Assembly: GCA_947464585.1 (NCBI GenBank)
Contig: CANHYS010000161.1
Span: forward strand, 1-5,976
DNA length: 5,976 nt
Direction: 5' to 3'
DNA from: Planctomycetaceae bacterium
GTDB taxonomy: Bacteria > Planctomycetota > Planctomycetia > Pirellulales > UBA1268
Under the pieces are notes generated by a model. It was not told the origin of the DNA and searched no databases. It saw only the letters and a list, made by a program, of their open reading frames with translations. Positions within the stretch are counted from its first letter, which is position 1. Each line of letters opens with the position of its first letter. Made by a program: the position numbers and the translations under genes. Of the stretch, positions 1-5,976 are shown in pieces.

Positions 1-1439
1 ACGAGCGGGTCGCCGAGTTCCTCGACCAGCGTGCGGTCGAGCTCGGTTTCCTCCCCCTCGAGCACGAGCCGGATCTCCTTGCCGACCTGCCCAGAAAGGT
101 CGCGGACGAGCCTCGCCATCTTCTGGAACGTGCCACGCACCGGCACCATCCGTAGCGACAGGGCGGTCCGTTGCAGCTCCGTCGAGATGCCGCGAAGCTG
201 CCCGAGGCTGCGGGCGAGTTGCTCGCTGGCGACCGCCTGCAGGTCGGAATTCTGGGTGACCATCGACTGGGCGATCACAAGTTCGCCCACGAGATCAATG
301 AGGCCGTCAAGCTTGGCCGTGTCGACCCGGATCAGGCCGGCGGCACCAGCACCAGCACTCGCTGCGGCCACGGCGGGGCGGGCGACTGCAGGCTGTTCGG
401 CATCGGCGGGCACGATGACCGCTGGCGTCGGCGCAGGGGAAATCTCGGCGTCTGGTGGTGGCGTGATCACCGCGGGTGCGGACACGACTGCGGGCTGCGG
501 TGCAACCGGAGCAGACACAACGGGCGTCGACACGACGGGAGCAGGAGTCGCGTTCTTGGGAGCCTGCAACGCCGAGGCCTGCGGCTGGCCGGACAGCAGC
601 GCCTTGACTTCGTCGATCACGGCCGCGACCGGCAGGCTGATCTGCTTGCCAACCCCAGTGCCCTCGATCTGCGCGGCCATCTCTCCGATGAATTGTTTGA
701 AGATGTCGGCCCCGGCGAGAATCGCGTCGATCGCCCGGCGGTCGAGCCGATGCGTGCCGCGACGAGCGCCGTCGAGCAGCGACTCCAGTTCGTGGGCGAG
801 CCGCTGGATGACAGCCAGCTTCATCACGCTGGCGTTGCCTTTGAACGTGTGGAAAGCACGAAACACGGTCGCGAGCGTGTTTGTGTCCTGCGGACTCTCC
901 TCGAGCACAAGCACGCCCTGTTCGATGTCCTGCAGCAGATCCTGCGACTCGGAGCAGAAGAGCCGCACGAGCTCGCCATCGGCGTCATCCGGGAGGACGG
1001 AGAAGAGCTCCGTGGCAGCCGTCGCGCGGGCCGCCGGGGCAGGGGACTGCGGCCGGGGCTGCGGCATCGCGGACTGTGAGGCGACGGGCTGCGGCATCGG
1101 ACTGGCCGGAGCCTGCTGGCTACCCGACGAAGGCTCACGGCTCCAGGCGATCACCGCCTCCTGCATCCGCGGCTGCCAGTCGTGGAAATGGACGATCGCA
1201 TCCGTCGTGAGCGTTGCCGCCACGCCGGGGCTGGACTCGACACGGCTGCGGGCCTCGGCCGCCAGGTCGCGGATCGCCTGCGGCGCGTGAACAGCCACGG
1301 TCTGTTCGAGTTCGGCGATGAGCCGCCGCAGTTCCTCTGCCGGCTTTTTGCCGTGCGGATCGACGAACGCCAGCTCCAAGCTGATCTGCCGCAGGAGTTT
1401 CTGCGCGTGCTCGGCGGCGGTAGATCGTTCGGGCGTCAT
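1..1439 (-). CDS. cheA: Chemotaxis histidine kinase CheA, C-terminus cut by window edge
   Basis: This cytoplasmic kinase takes signals from MCP/CheW arrays, autophosphorylates on a histidine and passes phosphate to CheY-type regulators. The frame is open for 479 codons from the ATG at 1439 and runs off the window at base 1. Residues 1-100 are helical and unrecognised. Residues 101-140 are a Pro/Gln/Ala linker. Residues 153-260 are the HPt (P1) domain with FRAFHTFKGNA, phospho-acceptor His197, and HELESLLDGARRG. Residues 284-368 are a Pro/Ala/Val linker. From residue 369 comes the dimerisation domain (IRVDTAKLDGLIDLVGELV) and LSLRMVPVRGTF. The visible part ends at ELGDPL, just before the ATP-binding N box, so the catalytic and CheW-like domains lie outside. 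No P2 domain is recognisable. An in-frame TGA lies about 45 bases upstream with no ATG or GTG between, and no Shine-Dalgarno site is obvious. Family assignment is secure; the exact start is less so. Confidence 0.95.
   Translation of the reverse strand, partial: MTPERSTAAEHAQKLLRQISLELAFVDPHGKKPAEELRRLIAELEQTVAVHAPQAIRDLAAEARSRVESSPGVAATLTTDAIVHFHDWQPRMQEAVIAWSREPSSGSQQAPASPMPQPVASQSAMPQPRPQSPAPAARATAATELFSVLPDDADGELVRLFCSESQDLLQDIEQGVLVLEESPQDTNTLATVFRAFHTFKGNASVMKLAVIQRLAHELESLLDGARRGTHRLDRRAIDAILAGADIFKQFIGEMAAQIEGTGVGKQISLPVAAVIDEVKALLSGQPQASALQAPKNATPAPVVSTPVVSAPVAPQPAVVSAPAVITPPPDAEISPAPTPAVIVPADAEQPAVARPAVAAASAGAGAAGLIRVDTAKLDGLIDLVGELVIAQSMVTQNSDLQAVASEQLARSLGQLRGISTELQRTALSLRMVPVRGTFQKMARLVRDLSGQVGKEIRLVLEGEETELDRTLVEELGDPL
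1056..1099. repeat. Short direct repeat in the cheA linker
   Basis: The 14-base word GGGCTGCGGCATCG occurs at 1056-1069 and again at 1086-1099, exactly 30 bases (10 codons) apart. On the coding strand it encodes the duplicated MPQP motif in the first Pro/Gln-rich linker of CheA (about residues 114-128). The similarity continues imperfectly on one side (GGACTG). It is probably a small internal duplication or slippage event in a flexible linker with little constraint, and is not a regulatory element. Confidence 0.6.
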
Positions 1440-1597
1440 GAGTCGCTGCAAGACGAAGCGGGGGGTGGGGAAGACCTGAGCCGCTCAATCCTAACCCCTT
1501 TTTTCGCTGCCCGTTCGCCAACCCGCAGGGTCGGCCGCACTTTCCCAATACTCCAGAGGCCTCGCGGGCCGCATGAGCGGCACAACCCTCAGCCTCG
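1440..1597. other. Intergenic gap between the MCP gene and cheA
   Basis: This 158-base gap separates two co-oriented genes. On the minus strand there is a 5-bp GC hairpin (1568-1581, GCCGC/GCGGC with a 4-base loop) 16 bases after the MCP stop, but no U-tract follows, so it is not a convincing terminator. A purine-rich AAAAAAGGGG stretch lies about 55-65 bases before the cheA start, too far to act as a ribosome binding site for it. I see no convincing promoter with both -35 and -10 boxes. Read-through from the MCP gene into cheA is plausible but not shown. Confidence 0.5.
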
Positions 1598-3091
1598 TCA
1601 CGACCTGAACCGCATGCTTGCCTCGGGCCTCTGCTCGCTTCCCACCATCGTCTCAAGGTCGGCCACGACATCCCGCAAGGCGACGGCCTGGGCCGTCATC
1701 TCCTCGGCTGCCACCGAGCCCTCCTCAGCACCCGCCGCCGCACGGTGGGTGACCTGCTCGATCTGCCCGATGGCCGCGCCAATCCGCGCCACCGCATCGT
1801 GCTGCGCGCGACTCCCGTCGCGGACGCTGTCCATCAGCCCGCGAACCTCGGTGGCCACCGCCGCCAGCATGCGGATCGCCTCGGAGAGCTGCGACATCTT
1901 CTCGTGGCCGACCTGCGTCCGGACGATCGCCTCCTCGATCAGGGCGGTGGACTCGCCGGCCGCCCCAGCGCATCGCTGCGCCAGCCGCCGTACCTCGTCG
2001 GCCACTACGGCGAACCCCTGGCCGGCCTCGCCCGCGCGGGCGGCCTCCACCGCGGCGTTGAGCGCGAGGATATTCGTCTGAAAGGCGATCTCGTCGACCA
2101 GCTTGTTGATCTTGGAGATCCGTCCGCCCGCCTCGGCGATCTGCTCGATCGCGGTCACCATCTCGCCGAGCAGGACCGTGGCGCCGGCAAACTCCTGCTG
2201 CTCGCGGGCCACCAGTTCGCTGGCCGACTGGGTCCGCCTGGCGTTGTCGGTCGCTCCTGCTGCCATCTCACGGGCGGAGGTCGCGATCTCCTCGAGTGAG
2301 GCGACCTGCTCGGTGGCGCCATGGGCCAGGTGCCGGCTCGACGAGGCGACTTCTGTCGCGCCGGTGGCGACGTGTTCGGAGCTGTTGGAGAGCTTGCCGA
2401 TGGCCTGCCGCAGTGCAGCGGCATGGCGGCGAATACCCAGCCACGCCGTCACGAGCGCGAACGCCGTGAAGATCAGCCCCGCCAGCTGCAGCAGGTCGCC
2501 CCATCTGCGGTAGCGGAGCGTCGCTTCCTCCGTGCGATCATCGAGCAGCGTCACGAACTCGCCGATCGGCCCCATGATGATGGCCTTGTCGGAGTGATAC
2601 TTGTCGTCGTGCATGATGCGTTGGGCCAGCTCGGGATCAGGAGTTCCTTTTTTCGTGTAGCCGCCACGCCCGTCATCAAAATCCCCCTTGACCGCATGCA
2701 TGGCGATCGTCTCAGTCGTCACCAAAGCGTTGGAGTTGTCCTCGGCCTCCTGGAGCTTGGCGAACTCCTCATCCGTAAAGCCCTGCTGCTGCATCAGCGT
2801 GCGGAGCGGCACGGTGCGGCCGTCGGGCCTTTGCTGCTTGCCGTTACGGACGTCGAGCACATGCCAATACTTCTTTTCATAGTCAGCGTCCCCCGTCACG
2901 ACGTAGGTGCGGGCGAACCGCGTGAGTTCGTCGGAACTATGACGCAGCTCGTTCGCCAGTCGCAGCGACTCATGCCGGTTGGCATGGCTGCGGTTCAAAT
3001 CCCGCTGGTTCAGAAACGTCAGCCACGACAAGACCATCAGGCCGATGACAGGGCCGAGCGACGTGAGCAAGAGACGCTGGGTAGTGTTCAT
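1598..3091 (-). CDS. Methyl-accepting chemotaxis protein, HAMP-less, with periplasmic sensor domain
   Basis: This 497-residue transmembrane receptor controls CheA activity. TM1 is about residues 7-27, the periplasmic sensor region 28-197, and TM2 about 199-219. The sensor contains [20 protein letters not shown] and [11 protein letters not shown], a style I recall from other bacterial sensor proteins but with no ligand known to me. The cytoplasmic hairpin tip is at 333-372 ([20 protein letters not shown]). With a constant offset of 36 to E. coli Tsr, Tsr methylation positions 297, 304, 311 and 493 fall on E261, E268, E275 and E457, and tip residues on F337, E349, R352 and E355. This gapless match implies the Tsr-like (36-heptad) length. 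TM2 is followed almost directly by the hairpin, leaving no room for HAMP. There is no C-terminal CheR-tethering pentapeptide; the protein ends in RFRS. It lies 158 bases before cheA, so the two probably work together. The ATG at 3091 precedes TM1 properly but has no clear Shine-Dalgarno site. Confidence 0.96.
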   Translation of the reverse strand: MNTTQRLLLTSLGPVIGLMVLSWLTFLNQRDLNRSHANRHESLRLANELRHSSDELTRFARTYVVTGDADYEKKYWHVLDVRNGKQQRPDGRTVPLRTLMQQQGFTDEEFAKLQEAEDNSNALVTTETIAMHAVKGDFDDGRGGYTKKGTPDPELAQRIMHDDKYHSDKAIIMGPIGEFVTLLDDRTEEATLRYRRWGDLLQLAGLIFTAFALVTAWLGIRRHAAALRQAIGKLSNSSEHVATGATEVASSSRHLAHGATEQVASLEEIATSAREMAAGATDNARRTQSASELVAREQQEFAGATVLLGEMVTAIEQIAEAGGRISKINKLVDEIAFQTNILALNAAVEAARAGEAGQGFAVVADEVRRLAQRCAGAAGESTALIEEAIVRTQVGHEKMSQLSEAIRMLAAVATEVRGLMDSVRDGSRAQHDAVARIGAAIGQIEQVTHRAAAGAEEGSVAAEEMTAQAVALRDVVADLETMVGSEQRPEASMRFRS

Positions 3092-3236
3092 GAGCAGAAA
3101 GCGGAGGGGGACTGGTCAATACAACCAGTCTAGTTCCGATTTCTTGACAGCCGCGCGAAGGGGCTTCCAAACCGCACAATCAGCGCAACCCGACCCCCGG
3201 CTCCCCACGGCCGTGCCGCAGGATGCGAAGCGATCC
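3092..3236. other. Intergenic gap between the dehydrogenase-cytochrome gene and the MCP gene
   Basis: This 145-base gap probably holds the end of the upstream transcript and any promoter of the MCP gene. It contains the inverted repeat described separately (3110-3130) and a perfect 10-bp palindrome CACGGCCGTG at 3206-3215. No stem followed by a U-tract is seen on the minus strand, so no intrinsic terminator can be called. No convincing sigma-70, sigma-54 or flagellar sigma-28 promoter was found by eye. Confidence 0.5.
3110..3130. promoter_or_regulatory. Perfect inverted repeat upstream of the MCP start (operator or leader hairpin candidate)
   Basis: The arms GACTGGT (3110-3116) and ACCAGTC (3124-3130) are perfectly complementary over 7 bp around a 7-base spacer. 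The element sits 18 bases before the MCP ATG. As minus-strand RNA the stem could grow by two G-U pairs and shrink the loop to three bases. It could be a binding site for a dimeric regulator, or a leader hairpin near the ribosome binding region. It lacks a U-tract, so it is unlikely to be a terminator of the upstream gene. The function is inferred from position only. Confidence 0.4.
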
Positions 3237-5976
3237 TTACCGCGACGCCTGTTTGTCCGCAGCCGGGTTGGCATCGCCTTCGGGGAGTGACTCGATCCAC
3301 TCGCGGAGCACCGCGACCGCCTTCTCGTCGACGATGCTCGTCGCGAGCTGCGGCATCTGGCCGGGGCCGCGGCGGTCGACACGCGAAAAGAGGACCGATC
3401 GCTCGGGGTGGCCGGCCGCGATCAGTTTCGGATCGGGCAGGTCGAACGTGGCATGCAGCGGCTTCAAGCCAATCGCCTTCATCGCGTCGAGCGGCCGCGT
3501 CTCGTAGGCCGTCATGTATTCGAGGTCGATCTGCGCGTTGCCGCCACCGGCGAAGACATGGCAGCTCGAGCAGTTGGAATGGAGGTAGGAGCGGGCGCGG
3601 GCCTCGAGCGGATGCGATGCGTCGAGGGGATTCACGAGCCGGTTCGTTGCCGCCGGAGCTTTCGCGAGCAGGGCAGACCGCTGCTTTGGGAAGTCCTTCG
3701 CGTCGGGATCGGCCGAGGCCGTCTGGCGGCTGACCCACGGCCACCGATCCTTCTCATCGACCTTTGCCTCGGCCGCCTTGCCGTACAACGCTCCCGCTCC
3801 GTCGCCCCACCAATTGACCTCGAGCAGCCCGAGATGCTCGAGCGTGCGGAGCTGGTTGTCAGTGGTGTGGCCCTCGCCGAGGACCTTTTCGTAGTCGTAG
3901 TCGCGGTTGAGCTGCACCGTGCAGAGGCCGAGCACGTAGTTGCTCGCGCGGCTGTGGCAGACCATGCACTCCGTCCGCGACAGGTAGTGCCACTCTTGCG
4001 TCTTCACGCCGTCGGCATGCTTCGCGAGGTCAGCGGTACGGATCTGGAACTCGCGGTTCTTGCCTTCGGCCGCCACGAGGACGGCGTCGGTCTGCTCGTC
4101 GTTCCACTCGTAGCTGTAGCCGGCCCACTCGCCCTGTTCCTTGAGCATGAAGCGGGTCTCGATCCACTTCCGAGTGGCCGGATTGCCCTCCTCCTCGTCA
4201 ATCGCGAACGACTTCACGAGCACCGTGCCATCGGGAAAGTTCCAGCCGCGGGCGTTGGTCACGCCGATCTTCGCCGGCACGATTTTTCCTTCCTGCTTCA
4301 TCGTCGCCGGCAGGGCGAAGAACCGGGCCTTGTAGGTGCCGTCGCTCCAGAGCGGCGAGGACGGCTCGTAGGGAATCACACCGGCCGCCATCTTGTGGCC
4401 AGCGACCGACGCGAAGAGCCCGCTCTCAGAGAGTTTTTTCGGGAACGGGGGCTGGTCCTTCTCAACCGGCGGCGTTGGCGCAAGTGTGTAAAAGCCGCCC
4501 GCCTCGCCGGGCTGGTGATCACAGATCAGCATCTCGCCCTTGGAATTGGTGCCGAAGCCGGTGATCTGGAGCGTGGTGTCGGCAATGAGCTTGTGCCAGG
4601 TGATCTGTTTGCCATCGTGGCGGATGCCCCAGATGCGGCCGGTCGAATAGTCGGCGTAGATGTAGGCCCCCTTGAGCTCCGGCAGGGCGGAGCCTGTGTA
4701 GACGAGCCCGCCGGTCATCGCCCGCGCCTCGGCGTGGGGATGTTCCGCGATCGGCTTCGAGATCGGCGTCAGGCCCGGCTTCTGCTCGTCGTTGAACTTG
4801 TGCGTGCCCTCGACGATGCTCCAGCCGTAGTTGGCGCCGCGCTCGACGAGATAGATCTGCTCCCACAGATCCTGCCCCTGGTTGCCCACCCAGATCTGGC
4901 CGTTCTGTTTGTCGATCACGATTCGCCACGGCTGCCGGAAGCCGTAGGCATAGGTCTCGGGCCTCGCGTCCTTCACCGTGGCGATGGGGCTGCCGGAATC
5001 GAAGATCGGGTTGTCCTTGGGGACGGAGTAGTGCCGGCCGTCGTTGGGCGTGTCTTCATCAGGGTGGTCCGGGTCGATCCTCAGGATCTTCGACCGCAGG
5101 AGCGTGAGGTTCTGGCCGGCCAGGTCGGCGTCGGAGTCGCTCGTGCCGTCGCCCGAACCGACATACATCATGCCGTCGAGGCCAAACGCCATGTCGCCGC
5201 CGTTGTGGCCATTGGAATCCCATTCGATGATCACGGTGGCCGATTCGGGGTGAAACGCGTAGGGCGGTTCGCGATCGATGACATACCGTGTGACCCGCGT
5301 GTGCTTGCGGCCATCCTTGGGTGTGCGGCCATCGGGGCTCTTCAGGCCGTTCGAGCCGATGTAGACGTAGCCGTTTTCGGCAAACTTCGGATGGAACGTG
5401 ATCGCATAGTGCACGCTGCCATCCTCGGGCAGGAGCAGCTCCGGCTCGAACGCGTCGGGCGTGTCCCGCATTCGCAGCACCCTCGACGGCTGGTAGGCCC
5501 CCGGTTCGGTCACGTAGAGCAGCCGGTCGCTGCCGGGCTGGTGGGCGACGGCGATCGGGCACGGCAGCTTCGCCAGCGGCAGCACCCGCTCGACGGTGTA
5601 GGGCAGGGGGGGCTCGGGCGAGCCGACGACCTTCGACGTCGACACCGGGACGATCTTCGGAATGCCATAAGGCTTCGCGGCAGTGGCTGCCGGGCCGATG
5701 AACCGCAGCGGTGCATAGTCTTCGTGCCGGTGAAAGCTGAACTGCGAGAGCGGGGCCGACGTGGAAAGCTCCGGCTGCTCGCGGTTCACTGTGTGGTCGT
5801 AGCGGCAGAGAGCAAACCGCCACTCCGCGCCCGGCTCGGGCCGTCCGCCGGTGTGCATGAAGCTCGACCATGGGACTCGCATCTCGACCGACCAGCCCTG
5901 GTCGGTGTCGGTCCAGTTGTCGAGCGTGCCGCGGAGCGACACGGCCGACTCCATGCCGAAGTCGTGCATCTTCTTG
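3237..5976 (-). CDS. CBM9-like / glucose-sorbosone dehydrogenase propeller / diheme cytochrome c fusion, N-terminus cut by window edge
   Basis: The frame is open from the window edge to the TAA at 3237-3239, and at least 912 residues are visible. The ATG at 5969 is probably internal, because the frame continues upstream (AAG AAG) and the first domain is incomplete. Numbering from that Met, residues 1-95 look like the end of a CBM9/DOMON-type beta-sandwich (DTDQGWSVEMRVPWSSF). Residues about 125-497 are a GSDH (PF07995-type) beta-propeller with GHNGGDMAFGLDGMMYVGSGDG, where His255 is the candidate base, and with YGFRQPWR and ERGANYGW. Residues 508-895 resemble SO2930-family diheme cytochromes (SSPLWSDGTYKARFFALP, FPDGTVLVKSF, EWNDEQTDA). 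They carry heme sites C668-MV-C671-H672 and C800-SS-C803-H804, with Met872 in GPGQMPQL a likely axial ligand. The likely role is PQQ-type sugar or alcohol oxidation outside the cytoplasm with electron transfer to its own hemes. Export is inferred from the hemes; any signal peptide lies off-window. Cofactor and substrate are unproven. Confidence 0.93.
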   Translation of the reverse strand, partial: KKMHDFGMESAVSLRGTLDNWTDTDQGWSVEMRVPWSSFMHTGGRPEPGAEWRFALCRYDHTVNREQPELSTSAPLSQFSFHRHEDYAPLRFIGPAATAAKPYGIPKIVPVSTSKVVGSPEPPLPYTVERVLPLAKLPCPIAVAHQPGSDRLLYVTEPGAYQPSRVLRMRDTPDAFEPELLLPEDGSVHYAITFHPKFAENGYVYIGSNGLKSPDGRTPKDGRKHTRVTRYVIDREPPYAFHPESATVIIEWDSNGHNGGDMAFGLDGMMYVGSGDGTSDSDADLAGQNLTLLRSKILRIDPDHPDEDTPNDGRHYSVPKDNPIFDSGSPIATVKDARPETYAYGFRQPWRIVIDKQNGQIWVGNQGQDLWEQIYLVERGANYGWSIVEGTHKFNDEQKPGLTPISKPIAEHPHAEARAMTGGLVYTGSALPELKGAYIYADYSTGRIWGIRHDGKQITWHKLIADTTLQITGFGTNSKGEMLICDHQPGEAGGFYTLAPTPPVEKDQPPFPKKLSESGLFASVAGHKMAAGVIPYEPSSPLWSDGTYKARFFALPATMKQEGKIVPAKIGVTNARGWNFPDGTVLVKSFAIDEEEGNPATRKWIETRFMLKEQGEWAGYSYEWNDEQTDAVLVAAEGKNREFQIRTADLAKHADGVKTQEWHYLSRTECMVCHSRASNYVLGLCTVQLNRDYDYEKVLGEGHTTDNQLRTLEHLGLLEVNWWGDGAGALYGKAAEAKVDEKDRWPWVSRQTASADPDAKDFPKQRSALLAKAPAATNRLVNPLDASHPLEARARSYLHSNCSSCHVFAGGGNAQIDLEYMTAYETRPLDAMKAIGLKPLHATFDLPDPKLIAAGHPERSVLFSRVDRRGPGQMPQLATSIVDEKAVAVLREWIESLPEGDANPAADKQASR

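Noticed and set aside
31..1290. Long plus-strand open frame of 419 codons
   Set aside because: It lies fully antisense to cheA, which has clear HPt and dimerisation motifs. Its translation is Ser/Ala/Arg-rich without any recognisable domain, as expected from the reverse strand of a GC-rich gene.
1568..1581. GC hairpin after the MCP stop as an intrinsic terminator
   Set aside because: The stem is only 5 bp and no U-tract follows on the minus strand.
1135..1671. Minus-strand open frame of 178 codons across the MCP-cheA gap
   Set aside because: It overlaps the MCP end and the cheA start out of frame, is Arg/Ala/Gly-rich and shows no family motif.
2321..3133. Plus-strand open frame of 270 codons
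   Set aside because: It is antisense to the MCP gene, whose reading frame has membrane segments and the conserved signalling tip. No domain or plausible start signal was seen in the plus-strand frame.
3144..3149. Plus-strand TTGACA as a -35 promoter box
   Set aside because: There is no -10 box at 16-18 bases downstream, and no plus-strand gene follows that it could serve.
3206..3215. Palindrome CACGGCCGTG
   Set aside because: A loop-free 10-bp palindrome is not unusual in DNA this rich in G and C, and nothing nearby supports a regulatory role.
5059..5871. Minus-strand open frame of 270 codons inside the large redox gene
   Set aside because: It is an alternative frame over the clear GSDH propeller sequence and is rich in Arg/Ala/Pro with no motif.
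1..5976. tRNA, rRNA, CRISPR array, insertion sequence or attachment site
   Set aside because: None was seen by eye: there are no spaced identical repeats, no transposase-like protein, no terminal inverted repeats, and nearly all bases are covered by three recognisable genes.

Overview
The window is GC-rich bacterial DNA carrying three genes, all on the minus strand. In transcription order they are a large secreted-type redox enzyme (5976 down to 3237, N-terminus beyond the window), a methyl-accepting chemotaxis protein (MCP, 3091 to 1598), and the N-terminal two thirds or so of a chemotaxis histidine kinase CheA (1439 to 1, C-terminus beyond the window). Many long open frames occur in other frames and on the plus strand; these are side effects of high GC, because the minus-strand proteins have clear family motifs along their whole length.

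The redox enzyme joins three modules: a CBM9/DOMON-like beta-sandwich remnant, a glucose/sorbosone dehydrogenase-type beta-propeller, and a diheme c-type cytochrome region like the SO2930 family with two CxxCH motifs. The likely job is oxidation of a sugar-like substrate outside the cytoplasm, with electrons passing to the protein's own hemes. Such multi-module dehydrogenase/cytochrome proteins, together with the lack of clear Shine-Dalgarno sites at the two visible starts, suggest a Planctomycetota-like organism. This is inference; Verrucomicrobiota, Acidobacteriota and others are not excluded.

The MCP and CheA are co-oriented, 158 bases apart, and probably form the start of a chemotaxis-type signalling cluster that continues beyond base 1. 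The MCP has two membrane segments around a roughly 170-residue periplasmic sensor region, and a cytoplasmic hairpin that aligns without gaps to E. coli Tsr from the first methylation helix through the tip. The HAMP domain expected between membrane and hairpin is missing. CheA has a phosphotransfer domain that starts only around residue 150, after an extra helical region, and it lacks a recognisable CheY-binding P2 domain; a long Pro/Ala/Val linker runs instead to the dimerisation domain.

The two intergenic gaps (1440-1597 and 3092-3236) hold no further gene. The second contains a perfect 7-bp inverted repeat just upstream of the MCP start. I see no RNA gene, mobile element, CRISPR array or clearly novel system. 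The most unusual points are the HAMP-less receptor, the CheA domain layout and the enzyme-cytochrome fusion.
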